NCBI GenBank assembly: GCA_018398575.1
Contig: JAGTXZ010000002.1
Span: 1,800,501 to 1,864,500 of the forward strand
DNA length: 64,000 nucleotides
Direction of reading: 5' to 3'
Source: Ampelomyces quisqualis
Lineage: Eukaryota; Ascomycota; Dothideomycetes; Pleosporales; Phaeosphaeriaceae
Below, one piece after another: positions 1-12,900 of the stretch (positions within the stretch are counted from its first letter, which is position 1; every line of letters starts with the position of its first letter). The notes under the pieces are model-generated. The model saw only the letters and a list, made by a program, of their open reading frames with translations, did no database searches and was not told the DNA's origin. The position numbers were made by a program, and so were the translations under genes.

Positions 1-2775
1 TAAGATTATATTCTAGAACGCTGTAGGCCTTACCTAGATAACATTTGCATTAAGAAACTAAAGTTCTACTATAACAGAATAGAAATTAAACTAGGTATTA
101 GAAAATACGTTGCAGAACACTTCTGCAATATAGACACTATATTAGCAGACATTAAGCGTACAGAAGCTATAATATTAGGCTACAAATTAGACTTCTATTA
201 CGCATCTATAGTTATAGTAAGTTATTGTGTTAACGCTACTAGCTGCTATCTTAACTACAAGAAAATTAACAAAATACTCTCCTAGCTACTCTACAGAGAC
301 TAAAAGGACGTTTAAATGTTTATTAGTATATGCGTATATTACAGAGTATAGATTAAGTATTTTACTATTATTTTAGAGCTGCTATTCTGCCTGCTACGCA
401 GGAATATACTCTTTAAGTAGTCTTTAGAATAATGTAGCACAATAGATAAATTAAACCACACGCTATACTCTACGCTAGTACTTGTTTCTATCTCTTATAA
501 CAAGCTATTAGTTCTAATTGTTATATCTGTTAATAGTAGCAAAAAGAGTTAGAGCGCAGTTCTTATGCAGCTAGATCTAAAGAGTTGTTAGCACTCTATC
601 TAGTACAAAAGTAAAGTTTAGTTTAAATCTAAACAAAATTAAGACTTAGAAAAATACAAATGCAAAGCTCTGCTTCTAGCGCTAAAGAAGTTCTAGACTT
701 ACTTGTATAGAGTAGAGTTTATTGTAGAAACAGACGTAAAGACGCTAGTTGTACAGCTTTAGCAAAGTGCAACTAACTTACTAAAAGCTCTTATTACATA
801 GTAGCTAGCACTTCTTAACATATAAGAATTTAATATAGTCTATATTAAAGGCAAGAAAAACGTAGTAGCTAACGCTCTTTTAAGAAGACCTAAGAAGCTA
901 AGATAGAAGCTACCTAATAAGCTAGAGAAGGATATTAAGGATTTTATTAACGCTTATTTAAATTTAGTATAGCTTACTATTACTCTATAGCTACGCGTAT
1001 GTAATCTATGTTATAGAGTATATAAGGCTAATGTTAGTTTTTAGAAAGACCTGCTAGATAAAGCCTATAGTAAAGAGTCTTAGGCTTAGGCTTGTTAGAT
1101 TCTATTCTGCTATTAGCCTAATAGTCTTTTAAGAGCTAAAATAAAAAAGTTTGCAAGAAAAGTACTTAAATTAACAGTAAGAAAAAGGCACCTGTTTTTA
1201 ATACTAACTAGAGAGCACCTACTGCAGTAAATTGTAAACAAACTTAACAAATGTTTAGCTATTATTAAAGCTATACACAATAAATTTAGCTTCTAAGAGA
1301 AAAAGGCATATAGCGTAAAGTGTACGCGCGTTATTATTAAGAAGGATAATATAAAGATGTTAAGTCCTATGTTAAGTTATACTTAGAGTGTTAAGTATAT
1401 GCCTTAGCAATAGTTTAAGAAAAACTCTAGCTAACAACCTCTCTAATAATGCTCTTTGGCTAGATATCTATAAACGTAGTCTACATGCCCTTAGCTAGAG
1501 GCAAAAAGTTTCTTGTAGTAGCCTAATACACTACAACGCAGTAGGCTAAAGCTAAAGCCCTATTAAACGCAGACTTAGCATCTATTGTTAAGTTTCTAGA
1601 AAGAAAAGTCTTTTACTAATAGAGCCTACTACTTAAAATTTTAGTTAATAGAAGCTCTAAAAACAAGCATCTACTAATTAACTTACAACAGCAATTTAGA
1701 ATCTATAGAGTAGTAGCTAGCGCCTATTATCTATAGAGTTAAGGCTTAATTAAATAAGAACACGCGCTAATAGTAGATACCTTAAAGAAGCTTAGCAGGA
1801 TATAGGTTAACTACTTAGACTGCGTTCTGTAGGCTAATTAGACTAGTGTTAAGCGTATAACTAGAAAGACTCTAGTGTTTCTTATATATAGTTGCAAGCA
1901 CGTACTGCCTATTAAATTATATATACTAACCTAGCAGACCTTGCCCTAGAAAGAAGTAACTAATACTGCTTTGCTCTTAGCTATAAGGGCTTGTTAATTT
2001 AAAAAGAGAAATATTATGTTGTAAGAGTCTATTACTAGAACAGTCTAACTAAGAAATAACAACAAAAACTACTTTAATAAGAACAAGGTTACTAGAGCAG
2101 ACAAACTAAAGGTTAGCAACTTAGTTCTGCTTAGAGATTTCTACTACAATAATAACTAATTAGTGCTTAGCAAGTTTCTTCTAAAGTAGCAGAAGCTATT
2201 TAGAATATATAAAGTTAGAGAGAAGAAGTAGTATAACTTTAAGAAGCTTAATAGAGCACTGTTTTAAAGCTACACGCTAAGCAACAGGTTGAAGAAGTTC
2301 TATTAGCGCACTAAAATAGAACTAAAGCTTATTAACAAGAACTTATCTACTAAAAAGACTAAAGACTAGGCGCTCTCTAGCTATAGGCAGGACATCCTAC
2401 AACTAGTAAGAGAATTAGTAGCGCACTAGTGTTCTAAGAGGCTTAAGAACGCTACTAAGGTAGATAAGAATAAAAATTTAGATTTAGAATAGTTAGTAGA
2501 GACGCACTAAAGGGCTATTAGAGTGCGTATTGTAAAAAACCTAAACTTTAACAGATCTAAATACAAAGTTATTAGAATAGCTTTAAAGCATCTACAAGAA
2601 CGTAAATAGATAGTAAAGGAAGGTATATAACAAACGCAGTTTATAATAATCCTACTAGCTATTAGAAGTAATACTATTAAGACTAGCCTATATATTTGCT
2701 ATTTAGAAGCTACATTAGCGCTACGCTACAGTGTATTTAAGCCTAAACTTCTAAATATACTAAAGCTTTAGAAGA
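1..2775 (+). pseudogene. Gypsy-A pol, copy 1: RT end, RNase H, integrase (RIP-degraded)
   Basis: This is the 3' part of a Ty3/Gypsy polyprotein that would synthesise and integrate element cDNA; it is entered from the left edge inside reverse transcriptase. In frame 1 the RT active site reads Y-L-D-N at 31-42 (YLDD with the last Asp changed), followed by an RNase H region with V-E-T-D near 720 and an ANALLRRP motif (normally ADALSRR) at 868-891. The integrase zinc-binding region (His at 1216) is also in frame 1, but the catalytic core is in frame 3, so an indel lies between about 1290 and 1460. In the core the first two acidic residues are Asn (1473 and 1647) and the Glu is kept (1758), 36 residues after the second. 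A GNRLKKFY-like ending near 2290 is followed by a charged tail to about 2775. Dozens of TAG/TAA codons stand for Trp/Gln. The same sequence recurs at 59530-62304. Confidence 0.9.
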
Positions 2776-3520
2776 AGTAGCAGCATTATTGCTAGCATTA
2801 ACAGGTACATTAACGTTAACCTCTATCTTATCTCTATTATTAACATTATTCTTAGCAACAGTATCTATAGACTTGCTAGCCTTATCTATAGACCTAGATT
2901 TAGAATCTAGTTTAACAGCCTAACTAGGATTAAAATTAGAGTTACTATTATTAGAAAGCTTTAGCAACTCTTTAGTTACGCAAGACCCTCTACTACAATA
3001 GCTTTTATTATTAGCTATATTACGCAGTAGCCTACCCTAAACAAACAAACTCTAATTAAACCTTACAGTAGCCTAGTAGGTTAAAACAAGAAACTAAGAG
3101 TAAGACGCATATTCTCTAACACCTTATATAGTAAGAATAGGCAGCGTTAGTAGAATTTTGCAAGCGTCTAGGCTATTTTAATCTATAGATTGCTTTAAAT
3201 TACTTAAGTTACTACAATATTAGCGCAATTCTAAATAAGGTTCTAAAGAAAAGAGTTTCTAAACAAGACTTAGCAACTTACTTATGTAAGAACAAGCCTA
3301 AAAGCCTATATTATAGAAGTAGTTAGTGCAAGCTCTATAGAGCAGCTGCTTACTATTATAGATAACACTATAATACTTACTAAAAGTGTATTTGCAATTG
3401 CTCTTTGCGTAATAGCTACAAGGCTAAATATTATGCTAGCTAGAGTCTAGGTATGTGTAAGCAGACTAACTGTAATATAGAATAAGTATAGCTAAGTTAT
3501 CCTTAAGAAAGTTGCAGCCT
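2776..3520 (-). pseudogene. Opposed Cys-containing frame behind Gypsy-A pol (copy 1)
   Basis: I do not recognise this frame as a named family. Read on the minus strand it gives a continuous, moderately stop-broken product facing pol tail to tail. Near 3292-3330 it has C-T-N-Y followed eight residues later by C, which could be an old C-x2-C...C zinc site with one Cys changed to Tyr (TGY to TAY). A second short Cys cluster, C-S-R-G-S-C, lies near 2990. The C-terminal part is rich in Ser, Asn, Asp, Val and Ala and hydrophilic. Position and orientation match the antisense frame in the chromodomain elements of this window, although sequence likeness is weak. Start and end are approximate. It could instead be the tail of an unrelated gene captured before the copies formed. 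Confidence 0.4.
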
Positions 3521-3863
3521 ATGCTTAAGCAAAAGTAATCTTTAACTAAGATTCTATTAGTCTTTATATTAAAGGAGTTAAACTAGATAGCTAGCATATA
3601 TCTACTCTCTTCTATAAGCTTAGAAGTTAGAGCGCAGTTAACAAGCAGCAGGAGAAGGCTTCTTCTATTAGTTTTAACCTTAAAAAGCATGTGCTAGAGC
3701 TAAGCAATAACCTTAATAGTTATTTAGCTAAATAATATTGCTATAACTATAAATAAATTAGCTTAAATTAGCTAACAAGTTATTTAAATACTACTTACGC
3801 TAGTTATAGATAGCATTATAAAGAAAAGTAACCTTCTTATAAATATACAGCTTAGAAGTCTTA

Positions 3864-4690
3864 TTACTACAATAACTAAGAAAGATTAGCTTTAGAGAAG
3901 ATGTCTAAGCAATAGACTAAGGGGCAGGCAAAGAGGCTGTTAGAGTTAGCGTGCAATACTAAGCAATCTAAGCTTAAAGCTTACTATTACTTATACTCTA
4001 AGTCTTAGCTAGCTTACTACAAGCCTAAGGAGTTGTTAGAACTTTAATAGACAACTTAGGAAAGCCTAAGTTGTTATTAGAGAAGCCTAGATTGCTGTTA
4101 AGGAAGCCTAGGCTATTATTAGAGAAACTAGGTAAATCCCTAGAGATTAACTGTACTGCATTATAGAACTTAACACTAGACTCTAAAGCAATAGTAATAG
4201 GCAAGTATAATAGACGCAGAACAAAACTGTACAGGTAAGAATTTTAAAGCAATACGTGTTTAAGCTGCTAAAGAAGCTTATTAATTGTAGCTAAGGCAGC
4301 AGCGTTAGGTAGAGGCAGTAGAGAAGTTGTTAGGAGAGTTTAGAGAGCAGGCAAAATTCTCTTAGCAACCTTAGGCTTAGCAGACAGCTCTCTAAATAGC
4401 AGCAGCTTAGGCAACAGCCTATACACTATAGCTAAAGCCTTAGCAGCCTTGCTAGACAAAGAGAGAGTAGAAGAGTGCTACAGGCTGCTTTCTAGACTAG
4501 GCTATTGCCTACAAGAAGATTAAGGAGCTAGTAGAAGCAGCGTTAGGCGCAGTAAGAAACAAATAAGCAGGCAATGTTAAGTAGCAGCGTAGAAATCTAT
4601 GCTAAGTAAAGTAATTAACAGGCTTAGAAAGATAGTGTAGAAGTCTAGGAGTAAAGGTAAAGTAGAGTTTTAATAAAAGCTTAGGTAACG
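3864..4690 (+). pseudogene. Unidentified Gln/Arg/Ser-rich frame (two phases)
   Basis: Not recognised. From about 3900 the + strand reads a lysine- and leucine-rich stretch starting M-S-K-Q-Q, and from about 4060 a second phase reads a long Gln/Arg/Ser/Leu-rich, probably helical product to about 4690 with only RIP-type stops. Short repeated units around 4050-4120 (AGGAAGCCTAG-like, spaced about 30 bp) produce a repetitive VxREAQxAxKEAQ pattern that could be coiled coil. The first 600 bases are also present at the window's right end. It may be a further product of the Gypsy-A element or an unrelated captured sequence. Confidence 0.3.
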
Positions 4691-4899
4691 CGTAGTTAAA
4701 ACAACGCGCCTAGTAACGCGCTAGTTAGGTAAGAGAAAAATAATAAACAATAGCAACAGAGCGTCTATTAGAAAATTAGAAAAGAAAAAGAACCTCTTTT
4801 TTTATAGAAGGGAAAGAAAGCAGTACTTTTAGGTATAGCTATAAACTCTAAAGATGCGTTAAAAGAGAAGAGTTAATTTTACAGCAAGCTACTACAAAA

Positions 4900-5560
4900 A
4901 CAAGATCTATAATAGAGAACTCTAATTATTAGAAGAGTTATTTAGACTACCTAAGCTATTACTTAAGGCAGCTATATTAACATCTCTAACTAATAGATTG
5001 CTATTGCTAGCTTTTAGGCTAGCATTATTAACGCTACGCTTTGTACTAGCCAAAGGCCTGCTAACATTAAGCTAAGCTAAAGCCTTATTAGTAACAGCAT
5101 TATTAGCATCTTCCTTAACATTCTTATTAACTACAGCTAACTTAGGATCTAACTAAGCCTTCTTGCAAGGCAACTTCTTAACTCTACAGCCCTTTATAGA
5201 TAGACTAGAAATGCAACGCTTACTAGGAGATAGAGTGCCTAAGAGCCCCTTAGAGTTGTAGCTAGCTTTAGAAGAGTTTTTAGAGACCTTGCTAGCATTA
5301 AAGTCTAGGCTTTAACAAGCCTTCCTAGCTAATAACTTTATAAAATCTAGTAGACTAGACTTGCTTAGAGCCCTAAAGCTACTAAGCTTTTTTACTAGGA
5401 TTAGCAAACTGCAATTGCGCAAATTCTTAGAAGGCAAGTTATTCAAAATAAGAGAGCTAAGAGTAATATAGAAGAGCTTAACAGCTCTAGTGCTCTTAAC
5501 ACTGCGCAGAATAACTAGAGCGCCTATAAATAATTAGTAAATAACTCTAGGAAACAACAG
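4900..5560 (-). pseudogene. Unidentified Ser/Lys/Asn-rich frame
   Basis: On the minus strand, about 5550 down to 4900 gives a frame with few stops. It has a basic segment with scattered Cys, followed by an Asn/Asp/Val/Ala/Ser-rich hydrophilic tail that resembles in composition the tail of the frame at 2776-3520. I see no diagnostic motif, so the family is unknown. It lies beyond the part of Gypsy-A that is duplicated in this window, so whether it belongs to that element cannot be judged here. Confidence 0.3.
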
Positions 5561-7071
5561 AAAAGAATAACTAAGAAGGCGTTAGCTACTTACAATTTAT
5601 TAAATACTGCTCTTTAGCAGAAAAGAACAAGTAGTTGCTACAAGTACTATTATTTAGTAGCTTACCCTAGAACCTAAATTGCATACATAAGCTAGCAGAC
5701 TTAAACGTCTAACTAGCTCTTGCGCAGCAACTGCACAAGTGCTTAGACTTACTCTTAATAGAAGCTATATTAATAGCGCAGTTAGTATAGCTTAGGATTA
5801 AGCTCTTAATATAAGCGTTGTAGATCTTGTGCTTCTTAGCTCTAGAGTTGTCCTTAAGGCTAAAGTAATTGCCTAGAGTAGAAAGCAACTTGTTAATATG
5901 CAGAGGCCTATTAGTCTTAATAACTAAGCTTACCTACTTAGTTTCTAAATAAGGGCTAACAGTAAGTAGTAACAGATAAGGCCTAAAAGTTTTTCCTGCA
6001 GACTTAAGGGCAACAAAAACTAACTAGAGCTTAGCAATAAGAGAGCAGCTTAGCTTTCTATTCTTGTTTAATTTGACTAGAGCAAATGTTAGCACGCGTT
6101 TAGCTTAACTTATTAATAGACTAGCACTTACTCTAGTTAATTATATTACTATAGCTAGAACAGTTAACTAGGTACCTGTAAACTAGAAAGTAAGTATCTC
6201 TATTAGGCCTAGAAACAAGCTTGTTCTTTATTATAGCTTAAAGATAAAGGCAAAGTGCAGCTAAGAGGCTAAGAAAGTGTTAAGCACGTATATTAGGAAA
6301 ATTCTAATTAACTAAAGGTAAAGCGTTAACTAAGCAACTATTAGCAACAGCTAAGCTAGAAACTTAGAGACCTAAAGTAAGAATACGCTAAATTACAAAA
6401 AGAAGCAGCTAAGTAGGTAAGAGAGTAGAGTGTACGCTAGAGTAAAGTAGTGTAGCTGCGTATAGATAAGTTACCTTAAAAGTAAATAGAGGTAGTAAGG
6501 TAAGAAAGTAACAAGCAGACAATGCAAACTAAGCTAGAGCTAGTTAGAACGCCTGTTAATAAGGTAAAGAAGTTAAGCAGCTAATTGTAGTACAGTAGTA
6601 GTAAAGTTATATAGCAGGCAGGTTAAAAGAAAAAGAGGCATAGAGCAAGCAGCTAGCAATAAGAGCAATAAAAAGCTAAATAACAAAGCAAGTAGTAAAA
6701 AGAGGGTAAAGCTAAAAGGTAAGGTAAAGTTAGCTAACGCAAGACTTGTTATAATAAGAGTAGTCTAAAGCGTTTGTAGTTGCAACGCAAGTCTGCCTAG
6801 GTAACGCCTCTATAACACTAGGTAAAGTTAGAATAACGTAGGCTAACAGCGCTTTAGCGTTTAGGTAAGAGAGTTAGATAGTAATGTAAGGAGATAGAAA
6901 AAGATTGTAAATAGGCACTGCTTCTTTACTAAAGGCCTGTTAGTTACTACTTTAGTATTACAAAAAGTTTAGAGTTGTTTTTCCTTAGGAGTTAGTCCTT
7001 TTGTTTAAGTATTTTAGTTTTGCGTTTAGTATAAAAGAGAAGGGTCCTCTTTCTATAGATTAGAGGAGAGA
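5561..7071. other. Degenerate AT-rich DNA, no gene recognised
   Basis: About 1.5 kb of TAG/TAA-rich sequence with Gln/Lys/Arg-rich conceptual products on the + strand (roughly 6300-6900) but no domain I can name. A TATA-like run (tataaaag) occurs near 7030. Confidence 0.6.
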
Positions 7072-7257
7072 TGTAGTAAAGTAATATAAGAAGTAAGTCT
7101 AAAGGACGCTTAGGGCACAGCTAAGGGCATAGACAAGATACAATAGCTAAAGGGCTATTAGAGAAGAGAACAACTAACAACACACACACCTAATAATAAT
7201 ATATTTAATTCTACATTAAATCTAATATGCCTTAGAGGTAAATAACACTCTACTACA
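7072..7257 (+). repeat. Copia-like LTR (isolated)
   Basis: A 186-bp block starting TGTAGTAAAG and ending CTCTACTACA, so it carries the short inverted LTR ends TGTAGTA/TACTACA. The same block forms the 3' LTR of the Copia element at 54303-54484 and a shorter copy at 53640-53783. The flanks (AGAGA left, ATACT right) do not form a target duplication, so this is either a solo LTR whose flanks have diverged or one end of a rearranged element. It directly abuts the 5' end of the Gypsy-B pol frame. Confidence 0.75.
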
Positions 7258-9420
7258 ATACTTAAAAGACAAATACAAAGTCTTTCTATAGACAGAGGCT
7301 AACCTCCTGCTCTCTTAGAGAGGACTATCTATTAACTACTTAATAGAACTAATAGTAAAGGATAGAAAACTAGTAGAAGTCTCCTAGAGACTACTCTATA
7401 GTATATCCTAAGAAGAACTTTTAGTACTACGCAAAGAACTTATGTTATACTTAAATAGAAGCTTTATTTAGGTAAGCTATTCTAGCGCTTTAGCGCCTAT
7501 TCTGTTTGCAAAGAAACTAGGCAGAGGCCTCTAGTTCTGCGTAGACTACCGCGCCCTAAACGCTATAATAAGAAAAGACTAGTACTTCTTCTTTCTTATA
7601 CAGAAAACACTAGCCTAGATCTTAGAAGCTAAGTAGTTTACAAAAGTTAATATTTTCTTAGCGTTTTGTAAAATTAGAATTAAAGAAGGTAATAAGTAGA
7701 AAACAGCCTTCTAGATATACTTTAGCCTATAGAAGTAGCTAGTAACACTCTTTAGACTTATAAACACTCTAAGTACATTTTAGTGTTATATTAACTAGAC
7801 TCTTTGTAATTACCTTTATAACTTTTTTTCTGTATATATTAATAATATACTTATTTACACTAGTAGTTCTAAGTTAGACTATAAGGAAAAAGTAAAACAG
7901 GTTGTACAAAAGCTTAGCGCTATAGAACTTTATCTTAATATAGGAAAGAGTAAGTTTAGAGTAAAGAGAACAAAATACTTAAGGTTTATTATTAAAGCTA
8001 GAAAAGAGATAAGTATAGACCTAGAAAAGGTTAAGGCTATTAAGTCTTAGGAACCTCTAAAAACTATAAAAGCAGTACAAAGCTTTATTAGATTTGCTAA
8101 CTTTTACTACTAGTTTATTAAGAACTTCTTAGAACTAGCTATACTACTTACCTAGCTTACTAGAAAGAATATAAACTTTAAATAGGAGATAGAGTAATAA
8201 GCTACGTTCTAGAAACTTAAGAAGGCCTTTATTACTAAACTATTATTAGTTAACTTTAATACAGACATTAATACTATAATTAAATACAACGCCTTAGGAA
8301 AGTTAACAGGTAGAGTTCTATCTTAGTATAGAAAAGATAGGCTACTCTAGGTAGTAGCCTACTATTCCTCTAAGAATAATATAGCTAAAGTTAACTCTAC
8401 TATATATAATAAAGAACTATTAGTAGTAATTAAGTGTGTTAAGTAATAGAAGACTAAGCTTTAACGCGTAGAACACTTTACTGTGTTAACAGATTATAAA
8501 AACTTAGAATACTTTATAATAACGCGTCTGTTAATAGAAAAGTATATGTAATAGGTAGGGTTCCTTAGCCTCTTTAACATAACCTTCTAATACTAACCTA
8601 GTAACGTAAATAGCAGAGCTAATACCTTGTTAAGAAAGAAATAGAACCTCTTATAAAGTAGAGCTAATAAACAATTAGAATTACAAATATTCTAATTTCT
8701 AGTCTCTACCTGCAAACCTAGTTAAGCAACTAATAAGAAGAGTATCTAATTCCTAAGTGTCTAAAACCTATAAAGGGCGTAAAGTAACAGATACTCTAGG
8801 CAGGGCTAGTAGAGAAAGAACTCTAGAAACGTGCTTGCAGACAAAGACAATAGCAGAGTAGACGCTTCTAGAGAAAAGAAAGAACAACCTTTACGTTAGA
8901 AGAAATAGAAGTAGCTCTACAATCTGTTAGAAGAAGACCTATCTTAATATAACAACATAAAATAGATATAAGACTTAGTAATTCTTAATAATAAAGCATA
9001 CACAAAAGTACAGGAAGCTATCTAACTAGAATAGAGAAGATTATCTCTTAACCTTAGCTTTAAGGTATCTCTTACAGAGTATTTACTAAGTAATTGTAAC
9101 TAGCTACTCTATTAGAGGCAGAAATAGGTACTCTATAATAAAGAACTACAAACTAAGATTATTAGCAACTGCTATAACTTCCTACTTACTAGATACCTAG
9201 AAAGAGAAAATACTTATACTATACTTACCTAGAATTACTTTTAGCCTAGTATATTATTAAGCATTAGATAGTATATACAAAACTACATAATATGTAACTA
9301 AACTAAACTCTAGAGAAAACTAAAACAAGAACTACTCTAACTACTTTTGCTTCTACACTAGATCTAGAAGAAACTGTCTATAGACTTTATTATTAGGCTC
9401 TTGCGTTAGAAAAACACAAC
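7258..9420 (+). pseudogene. Gypsy-B pol: RT, RNase H, integrase zinc domain (RIP-degraded)
   Basis: A second Ty3/Gypsy polyprotein, different from Gypsy-A. The leader to RT starts near 7265, and an F-C-V-D-Y-R-A-L-N motif lies at 7535-7561. The RT active site is Y-I-N-N at 7835-7846 (YIDD with both Asp changed), followed by the thumb, an RNase H region near 8240-8640 with an A-N-T-L-L-R-K end, and a zinc-binding (HHCC) integrase region near 9000-9300 in which the first His looks lost. The frame runs into the start of the integrase core (S-I-D-F-I near 9375) and then stops making sense at about 9420, so the element is truncated by another sequence. RT and RNase H stay in one frame over about 1.4 kb; only TAG/TAA codons break them. 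The 5' side is cut by the LTR ending at 7257. Confidence 0.88.
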
Positions 9421-12349
9421 GTTAGTAACATCTGCAATATTAGTAATACTGTTAACACAACTATACTGCTAGCTACTAGATAGTTCTTAACTGTGCTCTG
9501 CTATACTAAGTAATAATAGTAATATCTAGCATACTATTATTAGCAGCCTAGTTTGTAGAACTCTTTTATAAAATAGTTTATAGTTCTTATATTTAATATA
9601 GCTTTGCACTGTCTGCACAACTGTGTTGCTAGTTAGTAGCCTATTCTAAACTATACCTAACTATAGTTTAAGTCTAAGGCAATCTCTTTAATAGTGCTAT
9701 TACTTAGTTTAGGTTTTACTGTAAATCTATACTATCTTTACACTTTAAATTAATTTCGCGTTACGTCTACGTATATACTTCTTTTGCAATACTTTTTGTA
9801 TTCTTATACTCTTAGGACTAGGCTACATATCTACTTAAGTGTTTTTTATTCTATAGCTTTGCATAGTAGTATACTGTACTCTGTAGTTTTACTACATAAT
9901 TTACCTAATTTAAACTAGCCTCTTAAGCTTTATAGAGATTTCTTTGTTATAATTCTACTTAATCTCTTCTTCTTCTGTTATTACACCTTACAGACTACTG
10001 CGTAATAATATCTTTATATTCTACTTCTTTAGAACTTTTGTTTCTAAATTACTTTTTAGGTTATACAGAATTATGCTCTTATATACGTCTACTAGCTAGC
10101 CTAGTTAATATACTCTAAACATAAATTAGTTTTAGGTACCTTATTTGTCTTAAGACTCTGCAATTATAACCTTATTTGCCTTAATTAGCGTAATAGCTTT
10201 TGCAAACGCTATTGACACTACTAAAATAAATGTTAAGTCTAAGTCCTTCTATTTTGCTAACACAGCGTCTATTTTAGACTTTAGTATTTCTTCTTTTAGC
10301 AGAAGAACTGCATCTTTGCTAATTTTTTTTAAAGCTCTATCTAGAGTACTAGTTGTACACATAGTTTGTATAAGCTAATAAGAATTTTAGCCTAAACGTT
10401 ACGTAGTACTATTTAATTATCTGCTAGGCCCTTCTAATTAGAATTAGGTCTAGTTTTAATATAGGTTCTCTTAGCCTCTAGCTTAATTGCCTTGTACTTT
10501 GCACTATATACAAGTAGTAAGTTAAAGTTATTAGTAAATATTTCTTTATCTAGCTACTAGAAGTGCTGTTAAATATATATTAATGTAAACTACTTAGTTT
10601 TCTTACTTCCTTTGCTTTTAAACAGCGCAGCCTTAAGCTAGACTAGTATTAGAAATGTTATAATACTTTATATCTTAGCGCAGTTAAATATGCATATACT
10701 CTTAGCTTTTGCGTTATTTAGCTCTTCTTGTAGTAGCACTATCTTGCATCTTATTCTTGCGTTAGCTATAAGTAATTAGAAGTTATTTATTAAGCATAGC
10801 TAGTAGAACGTTAAGAAGTTACCTTTAATGCCTAAAATCTTCTAGCCCTATAGGTCTTGCATAACTAGAGTTTAACGCAGTATAAACTTTGCTGCAATCT
10901 TCTCTCCTAACGCTATAAGTGCTATATACTTAAGAGAATTAAGCATATTTATAACTTCTTCTTATGCCTTAGATAAGTAGGTGTTCTAGCTCTTTGCTAT
11001 AGCTAGGCCTAATATCTTTCTTATTCTTCTTATATCTACAATTTTCTTAATACTTACGTATATAGAGTTAGCAGCAGTAAATAGTTTAAAACTATTTATA
11101 TTATTCTTCTTGCCTATAAGATAGTGCTAGTTTAAGAAGTTCTTATTGTCTTGCAGTTTACTAAGCGCTAGAGAGATAAAAATAAGTATCTTGTAGAGAC
11201 TCTTCTCTATTAGTGTACCTAAGAGGGCCTAGGCCTTCTACTAATAACTATAGTTCTTACTTTAAATAGTCTGATACAAGTTACCTATAATAGTGTTTTT
11301 AGATTTGCAGTTATAGAACTTATTAAAAATAATACGTCTCTATATTACTACGTAGCTAGGAATATTAAGAGTGTCTTTTACGCTTACTTTACTACTCTTT
11401 AATAATATTTTGCGTGTAGTTATAAGTCTTATAGTTTAGTATTTATTAAGTACGCGTTTTACTAGTATTATGTAGCTGTATACAATTATAAATTAGCTAG
11501 CAGATAGTACTAGACAGTACGCAGTTGCATTTAAGTAGACTTTTAGTATATAGTGTTCTTAGATATACTATAGAACTATCTCTACATACTTTGTACTATT
11601 CTTTATAAATTTGCGTAGTAGAACGTTTTAGTTAGACGCTGCAAGGTGCTATTTAGCTTGCAGATTAATTCTTATCTCTATTTCTTTATCTACTATTAGT
11701 GCGCCTATGCTCTGTAGAAGAGTGTTATCTATAAAGCAGATATAGAGCATAAGAGAGTCTTTTAGGTTGCACTATTTAGATTTGCAAAGGCCTATAGTAA
11801 TAATTTTAGCCTTCTATGCAGCTAGTGCGCAGCCCTATCTGCTTACTATAGATACTGTTAACTATAGCTCTTTTAGTATAAAAGAGTTTTTTTTATATAT
11901 ATATAGAAATGTCTGTTAGTCTATTATAGGGCACTGTTCTTAACTATTGTCTTTAGCTCTATGTTAACTAGTTTTATTCTTTAATTAGTCTTCTTGCACT
12001 TTAGTCTAGTTCTTAAAGTGCACATACCTTATAATTATTATAAGTATAGCTAATCTTATTTTCTCTATACCTATTATATTCTTAAATATACTACTATTAT
12101 CTAAAGATAGCTCTTTTCTGTAAAGTATATAGGCCTTTGTTAGTTAGTATACTGTAAATAGAACTGTTAGTCTCTATAATAAATATAGTATTATAGGCGC
12201 GTTATCTTTAAAGTCTTCTAAAAGAAATCTAAAGAAGTTAGCTGCTGTCTGCTATTTGTTCTCTTAGCAGTGTTCTATTACTACTCTAATTTAAGCTTAT
12301 AGTTTATCTGCTATCCTGTCTTATATATTAGTTATGTAGATTATAGTTA
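9421..12349. other. Degenerate DNA with weak minus-strand coding character
   Basis: No family recognised. Minus-strand frames between about 12300 and 11000 give stretches of plausible helical protein with few stops, perhaps continuing the coiled-coil frame at 12350-12900, but they shift phase and carry no diagnostic motif. Most of the rest is AT-rich with stops in all frames. Confidence 0.45.
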
Positions 12350-12900
12350 TAGGCTTTCTATAGTGCACTTACCTTGCGTTTAGTAAGGCTTAAAGCTACA
12401 GCCTTTCTTCTAACGCAAGTTGTTTTGCTAACTAGAGCTCTTTATTCTTATCTCTGTTACCTTTATTATACTCTTCTTATTTTTCTTTACTGCTAGAGTA
12501 AGTATCTTTCTTTAGTAACTTTTGTTATTTTTCTGTAGCACCTTTGCGTTTCTATTTAGGTATAGTAATTAGTGTAGATATTATATTGTTTTGTGTTTGC
12601 GCAGTATCTTTGTTTCTGCTTTTTTTACTTTCTTTATAGTGCTGTTATTCTGCTTTTCTAGGCACTTAATTTTAGTAGTTAGAGTCTTTATGCGTATGTC
12701 TAGGCTGTTATCCTTCTTCTTCTTACTTTTGCTCTGTCTGTTAAAGTGTTTGCTACTAATTGCTTTAGGTTCTATTAATAGTTTACAGGCTAAGTCTGCT
12801 AGCGCTCTTATTATCTTTTGTTATTTATAGTTATTGTCTTTAGTGTTATTGTTAAGCTCTAAGTAGAGGCGCCTTTACCTCTTGTCTCTAGTAGCACCTA
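12350..12900 (-). pseudogene. Unidentified coiled-coil protein fragment
   Basis: From about 12900 to 12350 the minus strand has an unusually open frame for this window, with only about five or six stops in 170 codons. It reads a short hydrophobic helix (A-L-A-D-L-A-C-K-L-L), then a Lys/Ser-rich linker, then a long charged heptad region (L/I at regular spacing, many K/E), then a Gln/Glu-rich end. A short hydrophobic segment followed by a basic coiled coil is common in the C-terminal tail of fungal pogo/Fot1 transposases. A pogo-like catalytic frame lies upstream on the same strand (16560-17260), so a split element is possible but unproven. An 80-codon open frame on the opposite strand (12591-12830) is the low-complexity antisense of this coil. 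Confidence 0.45.

Noticed and set aside
7067..7262. Solo LTR with target duplication at 7072-7257
   Set aside because: Flanking pentamers AGAGA and ATACT do not match, so only the LTR itself is claimed.
12591..12830. 80-codon + strand frame looking like a Leu/Phe-rich membrane protein
   Set aside because: Complement of a Lys/Glu-rich coiled-coil frame on the minus strand, which naturally reads as Phe/Leu.
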